Below, one piece after another: positions 1 to 10,409 of a stretch of 64,000 nucleotides of DNA. The notes under the pieces were generated by a model. That model was not told where the DNA came from. It did not search any database and saw only the letters and a program-made list of their open reading frames with translations. Source of the DNA: Undaria pinnatifida (Eukaryota > Sar > Phaeophyceae > Laminariales > Alariaceae); contig JABAKD010000008.1 of NCBI GenBank assembly GCA_012845835.1, positions 3,647,651 to 3,711,650 on the forward strand. The letters are read 5' to 3'. A program made the translations under genes and the position numbers. Position 1 is the stretch's first letter. Each line of letters opens with the position of its first letter.

Positions 1-2
1 TG

Positions 3-38
3 CGGAACCTCCTCCGAACGGAGTTGGCTTCCTTCGAC
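3..38 (+). CDS. Possible 3' end of an exon entering from the left edge
   Basis: Frame 3 reads RNLLRTELASFD and is followed at once by GTAAGT, a perfect consensus splice donor with an intact codon before it (phase 0). The rest of the gene would lie left of the window. The piece is only 12 codons, so the product cannot be named and the call rests on the donor alone. Confidence 0.2.
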
Positions 39-168
39 GTAAGTATGATCCTCAAGCTTGTCGGTCTGCTGGAGCGTCAAGAACCAACCGCAGGCACCGT
101 AGCCCGTGCGCTCGTCAGAGCGGGACGTGCGCTTATGCTTGCGTCCGTTTTCATCTTCCTTGTCCCTT

Positions 169-230
169 GCGTCTTCGCGTCGCTTTGTCTCGCCCACCCA
201 GCGTCTTCGTCGCTTTGTCTCACCCACCCA
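169..230. repeat. Two-copy tandem repeat, about 30 bp unit
   Basis: The unit GCGTCTTCGTCGCTTTGTCT followed by CGCCCACCCA occurs twice head to tail. The first copy has two extra bases. I see no function. Confidence 0.7.
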
Positions 231-526
231 AGCAAGCAGCAGCAAGTTGTTGGCGTGGCAGAAAGCTCAAGCACACAACGACTGCAGCCAAGGGCATGCG
301 GTGTGGTCGATGGTTCAACATCACGGGAATATTGAGTCCCCAGTTACCGCTATATACCGCGATACCATGTCCGAGACACCGAGAGAGACTGGTATGATGT
401 GCGGGTGGTGCGGCGAGATTGATACGTAATATTTTAGGCCCCGGCGCGTTATTCCTCTAGCGTTGGGTTCAAAACCTCAGTTTCGGTCAGCTCTGGACTA
501 GAGTTGTACCCCGGCCTCAAAAACTG

Positions 527-612
527 GACCCGAGTACCCGACCCGGCTGATGGGGGGTGAACCCGGACCCGGACCCGGGTCCCCGGGTCCCCGGCTGAGA
601 CGGGTACCCGGG
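527..612. repeat. CCGGGTACCC-rich segment
   Basis: Dense GGACCCGG and GGGTACCCGG motifs. The same motif set forms the outer ends of the large foldback at 1169-1527 and recurs near 7850-7985, which suggests one dispersed low-complexity family. Confidence 0.5.
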
Positions 613-1168
613 TTATACATAGTTGCTCTCTCCTTTATAGCGTTTTGATCGGCCTGAACATCTCCTGACATCTCCTCAGGCGGCGAGGTAAGGCGTAATG
701 CGGGAGGTGGGTGTGGGAGGTGGGAGATGCATTATTTATTTTCGCCTCTCAATGCATCATGCGAAAGAAAGAGGGCAGAGGGAAAGTAGGGGTATTCTCT
801 TCGGCATCGAGGAGAGGCGTGGGGAGTTTCTCGTATGGGTAGTTGAAATAATAAAGTAGCAATCATTATGATAATAAATATTTCGTAAAAAACAATAATA
901 CCTTTTTTTTGCTCGCCACGACGCCAAGTCGTCAGGAAAGTCCCCCGAAGGTAATTGCTTGCATCAAACAAATCATGTGACAAACACCCTGCGAAAGCAA
1001 TAAATAAATGGTGGAAAACCCTCGCCCACATTGCTGCTGCTGTTGTTGTTGTCATCGTATTGCATTTGTCCTTCCGGCTCTACGGCATCCAGTACTCCCA
1101 GTGGGGCCGTACTAATCCTACAAATTTTCCAACTGGGGAGAAACTTATTCCATGGTCACAGGCCGAAA

Positions 1169-1527
1169 CCCCGGCTACCCGGGTACCCGATATTTGTACT
1201 ATAGACTACATACACTGCTGATGATAATAAACTGAAAGGAGAACGATGGCGATACGCGACAAACACGATACCCCTACCAGCGGACGCGGATCTGCTTTAC
1301 CATGGACGGAGTAGATACGGATAGATGGGCAGCAAGGGACTGTAGTCTCTGCTTCCTCTGCTATGTCCTTCGCTGGTGCTGCCTATCCATCTCTCCGCTC
1401 ATGGTAAAGTAGGTCCGCGTCCGCTGGTAGGGGTATCGTGCGCGTATCGCTCATCGCTCTCCTTTCAGTGTGCTCTATCAGCAGTGTATGTATCTAGTAC
1501 AAACATCGGGTACCCGGGTACCCGGGG
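1169..1527. repeat. Large inverted repeat (foldback), arms about 165-170 bp
   Basis: The left arm (about 1169-1340) is repeated in reverse complement on the right (about 1365-1527) around a 24-base loop. Matching blocks include ACGATACCCCTACCAGCGGA, CATACACTGCTGAT, CTGAAAGGAGA and CCCGGGTACCCGAT. The arms differ at scattered positions, so this is a natural, partly diverged hairpin. It could be a foldback transposon or the source of a long hairpin RNA. Confidence 0.85.
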
Positions 1528-2242
1528 TCCAAATACCCGGGCATCCGTGAACGGGCCGGGGTCCATTCCGGGCCCGACGATTCCGGGTACCCGCCATCGG
1601 GTACCCGTGTCTCAGTTAGACTGGGTGCCACTCTACTCTGGACTCTGGAACCGTACAGACCTGAGGCCTTGTTTCGTCTGGCCAGGCCGTTAGTGGTCGA
1701 CATACAGTACATATGTTTTTTTGATATTTCTGTTTTTGGTCAATCGATAAGAGTCGATAAATCGAAACTGACAAGAAGTCATCAGCTGGAAATTATTATC
1801 TTGATCTCTCTACGAACCGTGTTCTCTTTTCCGGTTTCGTCTCCCATAAGAGTCAGCCTGGGCCGGAAAGAAAAAGTGAAGAAAAAAAGGCATCTCCAAA
1901 TAAATGCGAGGTCTCAAGCTTGAATTTCAGCGGTAAAACGACCAACAAATGCGGAGGCATTGGATTAGTCTACGTAGGCTGCAATGATTTTGTGTAAACC
2001 TGCAACACCATGACCTACGTTAGAAGGGAGAACATGCTCAACTGCCGTTACGAGACGCACAGGCATCATGCCGTACATATTTTACAGAGGTGGTACCAGG
2101 ACGGGGTACGCTGCTGCTGCTGCTGCTGCTATGTCGAGCTTCGTCATGCACTACTTATCACGACTCAACAGGCTCTACGCCGTGCTCAAGCTCATAGCCT
2201 CGCCTGCCCGGTCCAACAATAAGAGTTCTTCCCTGCAAGGCA

Positions 2243-2528
2243 TCAATCACTGCGTGCCACGCACACGCACACATCACACCTCTTGCCCAGCTTCTCGAAG
2301 ACCACGTCCAGTGCTTCCTTCGCATTGCGCGGAGTGATCACCTCCTCCGGAGACCCACGAGCGTAGAAGATCGTCATATTGAAGTAGTCAGGCCCTTGAT
2401 CCCTCGAGCGAAATGGGTTATCCTGAAACTGCAGCGACACGCGCTCGACAATGCAAGGCGCAGACAGCGTGACCGATACAGGACAGGGCTGCAGCTGGCA
2501 GGTGGTCCTTCCCGGCTCACTTTTGATG
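2243..2528 (-). CDS. Unassigned coding exon
   Basis: The minus frame is open with C/G-biased third positions like the NAA15 exons. It reads EPGRTTCQLQPCPVSVTLSA, then RVSLQFQDNPFRSRD, PDYFNMTIFYARGSPEEV and ITPRNAKEALDVVFEKLGK, and ends in a stop at 2243. A possible acceptor AG lies just upstream, making 2528 the exon start. There may be a donor at 2279 (AAGAG|GTGTGA), which would drop the last 12 codons. Alternating beta-like and helical stretches suggest a folded soluble domain, but I do not recognise the family. Upstream exons were not found. It is very likely coding; the identity is unknown. Confidence 0.45.
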
Positions 2529-2629
2529 CTATGGTATCATGCGCCATCTCTTTTGGAGATGTTCTACTGTTGGAGGAGTTACAGTGACGAAAAGGCTTTA
2601 TTGTATTTTTCTGAAACATCATTTTAAAT

Positions 2630-3015
2630 CTCAAGGGCGACACGGCAACACGGCGACACGGCCAGCCAGAGACAGCAGGCAGAAGGTAGAGTTTAATGAG
2701 GGCGCTACGGTTCGCAAAGCTATTTCTGATAACAGCAGAGCTTGCATTTTCGATCAGGTATACGGAACACACGTACGCACACGACACGGATTGGTGTCGT
2801 GTTTTTCTGTGTTGTTTATTTCTTATTTCGTGTAAAAAAGAAAACGGCGACACGGTCAGAGGACAAAACTAACAGCAGAGGACGGTGCAGTCATGCGTTT
2901 GTATATGCGGTGCTCGTGATTGCGCACATCTATTAATATCAAGTACCATTCGTATCGAGAACACAGGTATACACACGGCACAGATTGGTGTTGTCTGGAT
3001 ATTTGTATATGTACC
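2630..3015. repeat. Diverged direct repeat, about 200 bp spacing
   Basis: Blocks such as GGCGACACGG, CAGAGGACAAAAC-like text and GACACGGATTGGTGTCGT recur about 200 bp later as GCACAGATTGGTGTTGTC. This is an old tandem duplication with no coding signal. Confidence 0.35.
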
Positions 3016-3681
3016 CTGCGTGCAGTGCGTGCAATTTTAAAGCTAGTAGTGACACGTGTGGTGGTGCATGCGTTATATGTGCCGTATGAGCGAGCATTAT
3101 TATTAGACTAGGGGTTTGCCTGTAGTAGGTGTGATCCCATCAACCTTCAACCTTCGAATTAATCTTGAGACTCACTCCGAGTGGTACCAGTCAATATCTG
3201 AGAGCGGTACATGTATACAAGCAGACCTTTTGTGCTGAACACGTTGTTTACGCGTGCCTTTTGATTGACACACACGAGAGAGACGCCTGGAGTTGGAATT
3301 CCGTGAAATGCGAGCAGTGCAAATTAAATTTTTGAACTTGTGGACTTCCTTTGCGTTGGCCGTTGGGGTTCCTGAAATGTGCTGTGAGTGGAACTATACT
3401 GTAGAGTAGGAACAAGCCTATACCTGCGTGTGGCTGCTGGTGGCTGGTGCTGAGGGGAACCGTTCGAATACCGACGACGCACGTATAAATGCGTGTCATC
3501 CGGCTCTAATGCAGTGCCAACGTGCCAACGTGCCAACGATACATAATACGCGCTGTTCGCGTATGTATATAATAGTGCAGTAGTGGTGGTGGCCGCACTT
3601 TTTTAGCGCGGTGCCGTGCCAGACGAAAATCACCGCGCACGCACCACTAATAATTTGAAAACGAGACCGTCTACCCCGGAT

Positions 3682-3699
3682 TAGTGCGGTACCGCACTA
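3682..3699. repeat. Perfect 18-bp palindrome TAGTGCGGTACCGCACTA
   Basis: It is a perfect palindrome built from two facing TAGTGCGG half-sites. The same TTAGTGCGG word is repeated in the elements at 19660-19830 and 62450-63345, so this is probably the remnant of that transposon family's ends. A related GC-rich stretch (3590-3650) lies beside it. Confidence 0.55.
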
Positions 3700-4141
3700 T
3701 GATACAATGAGAAACAATAATAAATGGATGAATGAATGCATGTATGTACTATGATATTACGGCGCTACTACAGCAGAGCAGTAATAATTCGTAATAATAG
3801 AGTGGGAGACGCGTGCTACGATGATAGTAGAAGAGGTGTATATCATATATGCATATCCATTATTTAATAGCATTTTTTGGAAAAAAACTGTTTTTTCACT
3901 GACGGGCAAACTCGTCGGAGTGCCATTATTCTCATTGTATTTTTTGCACTGAGTGAATGTTTTTTACATCGAGGCCATCATGGTTTGTCTAAAGGTTACA
4001 CTTTTTTACTCCTTTTCTACGCAAAAAAAAATGCTTTTTGTCGGGGGTGAGGTATAAAAAGCTCAAGTGAGGAGCCTAGAAAAAAGGGCAAACACCTTTT
4101 TCACCACCATCGCAACATCTACAGTACTATTAATAGTACAT

Positions 4142-4381
4142 AATATTATTATAAAAAATGAAAATACACTCCAGCTGTGAGATTGAAGATTTCGTCGAAA
4201 CTCATCTTTGCAAGCTGTGTGTGATACTCCGATCGCGCGCATTACGAGTTGTGTGTCCTCATTAAGGATATAGGTCGGCGACTCCCCTTACAATTACTGT
4301 GTAGCTATCAGGGTCAACAGAATGATTTTAGTCAGTCTGTGCGCGGAAACTATAAAACCCGTGTCTGAGGGGGACAAAATA
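4142..4381 (+). mobile_element. Dispersed repeat family C (MITE-like), young copy
   Basis: Almost identical to 20284-20503 apart from a short indel near 4260. It starts with an AT-rich edge, TATTATAAAAAATGAAAATA, followed by CAGCTGTGAG and TCGTCGAAACTCATC. Shorter or older copies of its end occur at 18930-19020, 22235-22505, 26455-26580 (-), 36835-36905 (-), 48000-48060 (-), 54540-54745 (-) and 63385-63460. No protein is encoded, so it is probably a non-autonomous DNA element. Confidence 0.7.
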
Positions 4382-5215
4382 TGTAGTATATGTTGTGTCG
4401 GGATATTATGCACGATTTTGTGTTTGATCCATCCACGTAATAATCTATGTATCTGGTGCAAGTATGCGCCCGCAGCACGTACGTGCTTACTTTTCAGTAT
4501 TGTCGCGAAATAAGTATCGTAGTCTGAACCAGGGCGTATATAGGTACGAAGTATAATAATAGTACGTGAGTGAAATGCTGCGTGCGCTGGGGCACGTTTT
4601 AGTCCTACATCCCGTTTTTTTTCACTCCACGACGTGCCGAAGGCATGGTAGGGCTTGCCGCGCGCCGCACCACTCTTCTTTTCTCTTTTCATACCTTTTT
4701 TCGCCGCAATTTTTCTTTTTTTGTTGGACTGTTTTTTTGTGTTGTTTTCGCCTTTCGATGCTTCATTTCTATTTGGGCTGGTTCCTCTTTTCGTTAGAAG
4801 GGTATAATTAACTTACTTCATTTGATACTTCGATTGAAACTGTCACCGTTTTCCTCTATCTGACCTGAGGACGAAGCAGGCCTCAAACAGCTCGAAGCAG
4901 GCCTCGAACAAACACTAACAACTCGTCTATCGAGTGCGAGCGAGGGCTATTGGCTTAGAACAGGATTAAAACTCCCGCCCCCAAATGTATTTCGGTGACG
5001 CGCCTTGGGCTCTTGATGCGTCTCTCTTTGTCACACAGGAAGGATTTCGCATTGATCTGACAAAGTCGGACGAAATCCTCCGAGAAGCGGCCACTATTAT
5101 TTCGATGATGCCTCCGTGTGTCGCAAAAAGTAAACAACACAGTTTGAATGAGATAGATGGCTTTGGTTGCGGTGGCAGCGTGCTAGTAGGCTACAGTGTT
5201 AGGGATTTGCTTAGG

Positions 5216-5352
5216 GTTCAGGGCGAGGCTGGCCCGATTCATATTGTTTTCGGATCCAGGAAGAGGCTTGGGCCGAACCGTTCGTTTCGAGTCAAGGGCG
5301 ACAGTTGGCCCGAGCCGTTTGTTTTGGGTTCAGGGCGAGGCCCGAGTGCTTG
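5216..5352. repeat. 37-bp minisatellite, about 3.5 units
   Basis: Units start GTTCAGGGCGAGG, GATCCAGGAAGAGG, GTCAAGGGCGACAG and GTTCAGGGCGAGG at about 37-base steps, each continuing TGGCCCGA and TTTCG-like text. The period is not a multiple of three, which argues against a coding repeat. Confidence 0.65.
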
Positions 5353-6294
5353 ATTAGAGTTCATCCGCGAACTGAAATTGGATCATAATGAAGCTACTCC
5401 TCTTCTATAATAATGCTTTACGCATGTTGGCGGCAACGATTACCTGTTCAATGGGCAAACCAGGTCGGGGACACTCTGTGTGGCCCCTATGCAAGCACCT
5501 GTCTGCAGCTTATTGATCGACAGTTTGCCCTTGCTTCTTCGCAAAATACACAACGTTGCAAGGTAGAGCCGGCACCACGTCGTCTGCAGCAGGGTAAAAC
5601 GAAATTTGTATTATTAGACGCACATTTTGAGTATACTGGCGCATACATACTACTAGTTTATACTTAGTACGTGTTGAAAAAACGGCCTACAGCCGGCCCT
5701 TACTTAGGGGGGCCTCCGGGGGGACGCACCTCGCCTACGGCTCGCGGTGCGGGGCCGTACTACGAACCGGACGCCAATGTTATGCCCTTGAACTGCTGCG
5801 GTACATCTATCTGTTGCATATAGTCGTGTACCATAATCACACATACATCTCGGCTCTAACCACCATAGACTTAGAATATTCATCCAATCGATCAGACAGC
5901 GGACAACATCGTCCGAGGGACAGACAGACCGTTCCTCGCGCGGAAGGGCGTCTGCAAGGAACGCCTCTTCCAGAACATCCCGCTGTGACCACCCAGGTCA
6001 CGATTTCGGCCAGATATTTTTTGCGAATGATAGTAATAAGGCCGCACGACTTTTGTTTGGCGCGTTGACACGTTCAGAGGAAGAGTATTGGTTGAATCAA
6101 GCTAAGGGCTCCGGGTAGAGGGCAAGGTGCGTTTGGTGGGGAGTAGGTAATTCGCATATGGTAGTTTGGGGTACCCAGCTAACCTTCCCGGGGATATAAC
6201 ACCCGACCCCGATATCACCGCCCCCCCCCCAATATGATGCCCATATCACCGCCGAACTCCCTCACGGCGCTTCGCGCTTGATGCAACCAATGTC

Positions 6295-6727
6295 TTGCCT
6301 GGCTGGTGAAAACCCGACGTACGCCGTCCCGGAATTGTAGAGATGCGAGGGTCCCTTTTTTTTCTTCTTTTTTTCTTCTCACACTTTTACTTTCCAGCTT
6401 CTGGACAAGCCGTGGTCACAGGTGTCGTCCCTTCTTCTCCCCGGTTCTTCAATTTTCATCGCGCATAGGGTTCAGCAATCCCACTGCTCGTCGATTTTCA
6501 TCGAGTGTTTGTTGCTAACTCACGCCCTCGCGCCTTCCGCAAGTCAATTTGTGCACAAGAAAAGTCCCAACGAATTTATACGAGTATGCACTCGGCGGGG
6601 CTCGAACTCACGAAACTGACCTGTAGCAGGCTCGAGGATAACCTGATACGCCACGGGGGCGACAAACATGCGAGGGTCCATGGTCTTACGAGTGCGGCCA
6701 TGCACAAACTGAGTACACCACCCCCAA
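6295..6727 (-). mobile_element. Family A (poly-G/GTACTCA) element split by a SINE
   Basis: Read on the minus strand, the two flanks 6668-6727 and 6295-6353 join into one family A copy: CTCAGTTTGTGCATGGCCG, then CTCGCAT and the GTCGGGTTTT-like tail. Between them sits a tRNA-derived SINE. The 12-base target ATGCGAGGGTCC is present on both sides of the SINE (6342-6353 and 6668-6679), which proves the order of insertion. Confidence 0.75.
6354..6667 (-). mobile_element. tRNA-derived SINE (SINE-1), full length
   Basis: On the minus strand the element begins with a tRNA-like head: an A-box-like TGGCGTATCAGG and a B-box-like GAGTTCGAGCC about 36 bases further on. It ends in an A-rich tail. It is flanked by a perfect 12-bp target-site duplication, the mark of retrotransposition by a LINE-type machinery. 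Other copies are at 26120-26425, 28185-28500, 32430-32722 and a 3' fragment at 54955-55080. It is transcribed, if at all, by RNA polymerase III. Confidence 0.8.
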
Positions 6728-7064
6728 TATAATGCCCGTCTCCAATATCACCCAATATGAGATTGTCGAGATAATGTCGATGTCCCCGGGTTGGCGCGTG
6801 GTACGATAGAGGCAAAACTTTTGGCTGAAACGTTTTCTGAACGACGGGGCTCCTTAACCTATCTACGTAAAATTATTACCATTTTAATATTATCAATCGT
6901 CGGAATTTCAATTTCGTTCTAAATTTGCAGTATTTTTGGTTGAATATTTTTTGGCTGCCATGTGGTATTATTTATTCCTTCATTCATTCACCGCGGGTAG
7001 CACTTTTATTGCAGTAATGCATACTAAACAGACCTACTAGACAGGCCTGTTTAGTCAAGTTGCT

Positions 7065-7430
7065 GTTGGTTATATAGAACTACCCACTGAACCACATTTT
7101 CACGTGGAACTACCCACTGAACCACGTAGTCACGTGACTACGTGGTTCAGTGGGTAGTTCTATAAACCAACATAATGTATGTTTGGGAGTCCGCCATTTG
7201 ACTCTCACCGACTTCGTAACAGGGATCTCCGGGGCTCTCTCCCCTCGCCACGCACTACCGTAGTACTCAGGGGCAAACTATCATGAACCATTCACATCTT
7301 CAACGAGCACGTTCGCAAAGACGTTATTCCTATTTTGCCTTTCCCGGAAAAAAGCGGAAACATGGAGTCGGTGGGACTCGAACCCACGACGTGACTACGT
7401 CGGCCAGTGGGTAGTTCTATATAACCAACA
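7065..7430. mobile_element. SINE-3: element with palindromic tRNA-like ends
   Basis: The body from TTTGGGAGTCCGCC to GGTGGGACTCGAACCCACGA is closely repeated at 37080-37290. Both ends carry GTTCAGTGGGTAGTTCTATA, which resembles a tRNA A box with D-arm, and the left end has it as an inverted pair around ACGTAGTCACGTGACTACGT. Near the right end GTGGGTTCGAGTCCCACC (minus strand) resembles a B box with T-arm. It is therefore tRNA-derived, but with the A-box region duplicated in inverted form. No coding capacity. Confidence 0.7.
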
Positions 7431-7966
7431 GTTGCACTATCGCGTAAGATAACGTTCTCTACATGGCGAGAAGTGCGGCAAGCATTCTTAACCTGGTCCG
7501 TCCGTCCGAGCACTTCCTCCACACGCGTCTGTCTGCAGACAGACAAACATATGGCATGCCTCGCCCGAATTTGTCTACTCAGCGGAGCGTCCCGCTGGTA
7601 AGTTATTGTGAACTGCTCGGGTCTCTGACCCTGGTGCGAGTTTTGGTGGGAGAAAACGGCGGAGATGTTGCGACAAGCGCTGAACCCAAAACAATATTTG
7701 CCTCAGAAGGTATACTATTGATATTATTAGGTTAAAGGTGAAAGGTCAAGTGAGGTCCTTAAGTGAGTAGCCTCAGAAAAAAAATGATGCACTTCTATCG
7801 TAGCATCGGGGGGTAAAACTCAGTATAGCGCCAATTACCTGCTACACCAGAGAACATGTATACCCGGGAAACTTGCCGGGTAGAACGGGTTCGACCTTAC
7901 TTACCAAACGGGTATCTATTACCCATATTGCAGACCCATGATACCATACCGGTACCCATCTCCACA

Positions 7967-7982
7967 TACCAGGTACCTGGTA
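7967..7982. repeat. Perfect palindrome TACCAGGTACCTGGTA
   Basis: Two overlapping copies of the over-represented word TACCAGGTA (one per strand) form a perfect 16-bp palindrome. It is the densest example of the dispersed motif described in the findings. Confidence 0.7.
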
Positions 7983-8568
7983 GCGTAGTAAGAGACAATG
8001 ATAATATGGGTGTCGAAGCCGGATAGAAACCACTCTTTTAGGTATTGATCCCAATACTATACCCGCAAAAATCCCTGTTAATACTGAACACCTTTACTAC
8101 CAAACATTGTGCACCCTTGCATAAAATCACACATCCTCGTGCAAGTACTGCCGCTTCTTGGAGTACAGCAGTGCAGTACAGCAGCGGCAGCGGCAGCAGC
8201 AGCAGTAGCAGCAGTACCACCTACTGTCTGCACGAGCGACGAGCAGGTCCGCAATAAAAAGAAACACAGGGGTCACCCGGACTGCCGCGAAAGCTATCTC
8301 ACACAAATTCCAAGAGTTTCACTCGCACAACTTCCAAGAATTTTGCTCACACAAACTTAGAGTATTTTCTTCCCCACAATCGTGGAAGCACATAGCTCTG
8401 ACGTAAAGGGATTGAGGTTCGCACTTAAAAGCAGAAACCATGTCTACTAGAAAAACAGCCCTTTTTGCGACTGAAAAAATATAACCTCACACTAACTCCT
8501 ACGTAGGTTGTTCCCCAAGACATGGGTACCATGGGTGCAGTTCTTAAAGGTTGAAGGTTTTCATAACT

Positions 8569-8760
8569 CGGACAGATCACGATCTATATCATCTCCATCG
8601 GACAGATCACGATCTACAGTAGATCATCTCTGTCGGACTGATCACGATCTCGGTCATCTCCATCGAATAGGTCACGATCTATATAATCTACATCGGACAT
8701 ATCACGATCGAGACCATCTACATCAGACAGATGAAGATCTAGATTATCTAGATCATCTGC
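8569..8760. repeat. 30-bp minisatellite, about 6 units
   Basis: Degenerate units of CGGACAGATCACGATCTATA plus ATCATCTCCAT repeat every 30-35 bases. The array is open in one frame on each strand (Asp/His/Leu-rich or Asp/Arg-rich), a by-product of the 30-base period and not evidence of a gene. Confidence 0.75.
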
Positions 8761-9641
8761 AGTAGATCCTATAGCTGCCGCTATGATATGTTGCGCAGGG
8801 TCTGCATATGTGGGGTACAGATCCAACCCCTTTAGCACGCGATAGATTATGCAGATCACACGGCTCCCACCATGCAACACGAGCTAGACCATACATATCT
8901 TTCTGGAATATCTAGTTCATCAAGTGGGGATCGATGATCTGTCCGACGTGTAGAAGATTCGCATCAACGAGCAGGGGCCGCCATCAACTGCAAGCGAACC
9001 ACCAATACGCAGAGGGCGGGGCATCCTCTACGGTTCGAAACTGCGAAAGCTTTCTCCCACTAGAACTCCCAAGTATTTTGCGCTCAAACAGTGGTTGCAG
9101 TTCTGAAGGGGTAATGAGAAGCAGGAACCACCGTATTTTTACGAAGTGGCCCTTACGTAGACGAAAACGTGGTCGTCCGACGTTCTGCTGATCCGCATAC
9201 TGTCGTCGAGGTAGTAGGTCGAAAACTTCGTCTCGGGAACTTCGCCTCTAAGAGAGCTGCTTTCCCAGAACGCAACATAACAAAAAACCGAGAAAGAAGA
9301 CAAGAAAAAAAACGAACGGTGTTGCGGAAAAGGGAGCAGGGGCGAAACGGGAGGACGTTGGCGTCGTCAGACTCAGGGACGGTGAGGGGGGGCATGGAGG
9401 GTACACATTTCACTATGGGCGCATAACCTAAACTAGAGGCGGTTACTTGTAGGCATTTCCGATTCGGGGAGGGGGTGGTGCGTTAGGAGGATGCATATTC
9501 CACTCCAGGTGCTTGACCCAAAATAGGATCGGGCCGTCCGAGGCACTGAAGACAAAATAATAGCACCTGCGCTGCACGACGAATGCATGGAAGCACAGCT
9601 TTTAAAGTATGGTATTTGCTATTCAGAAGCTCTACCAACAC

Positions 9642-9689
9642 TGAGCTACTTCAGTCTTTGAAAAGCTATACCAAGACTGAAGTAGCTCA
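9642..9689. repeat. Hairpin with perfect 17-bp stem carrying tRNA A-box-like arms
   Basis: TGAGCTACTTCAGTCTT (9642-9658) is followed after 14 bases by its exact reverse complement (9673-9689). Outward of each arm the sequence continues like a tRNA A box: GTAGCTCAGTGTTGGTAGAG on the minus strand and GTAGCTCAAAGGATAGAG on the plus strand. No B box is seen, so neither is a complete tRNA gene. Confidence 0.65.
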
Positions 9690-10409
9690 AAGGATAGAGA
9701 CTTTAAATAACAGCGTTCTACACAACATTCAAGTAGTTTGTCTCCCAAGTGGGCGAAGTTCTCCAAGGGTCCTAGTACTGTTCTCCCCTAAACATCCCAT
9801 GTCTTTGAAGTTGACCTTTGTTTTGGACCAGGCAACTGGCAGGCACCAGGTCCATACCCACCCACTATACTTCATAACTTGACAGAATAATGTACCGCAA
9901 AGCATTTGCGATATAATGTTTCAAAGGAGGGGACAATCAACAACAAAGGACATGAAAATCCCAGCAAGCAAAAAAACGTTTTCGTACCAGACCAACGTAC
10001 AATCCAACAACGGCGCCAAAAGCTAGCTTACCGAAGTTCCTCCAATGCTTCAACGCAAGGGACCATCAAGGACATGCAAAACAAAAAAAAGGAACCACAA
10101 GATACCGAAAAAAACGTAAATTCACCAATGAAGCCAAACGTCAAAGTTCCTGCTCTTCTCTCACTAGATAAACGGCTAAACGAACTTCACACCACATAGG
10201 AACCGACGGAACCGACATCACCACTGCCAATGCTATAGGAGTCATATGCAACGCGCCAAGCCTCAAGATCGAATCGTGGCCGCGTGATTAGTGCACAAGG
10301 CAAGGTCCTGAATATCCCCGCCGCATTCGGGGGATAGGGGAGCGGGGGCGGGCAGCAACAACTTGCGCGGCTGAGGACTAGACAATCTCTCGCAGTGGAG
10401 AGCACAAGC

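Noticed and set aside
2175-2232. Possible last exon for the gene at 2243-2528
   Set aside because: Joining it would need a 47-base intron, far shorter than any other intron seen here (over 400 bases).
7340-7430. Functional tRNA gene
   Set aside because: A T-arm-like segment is present but the acceptor and D arms do not form a cloverleaf and the A box is inverted; it is part of a repeated SINE.
8569-8760. CRISPR-like array
   Set aside because: Units are contiguous and degenerate with no spacers; it is a minisatellite in eukaryotic DNA.
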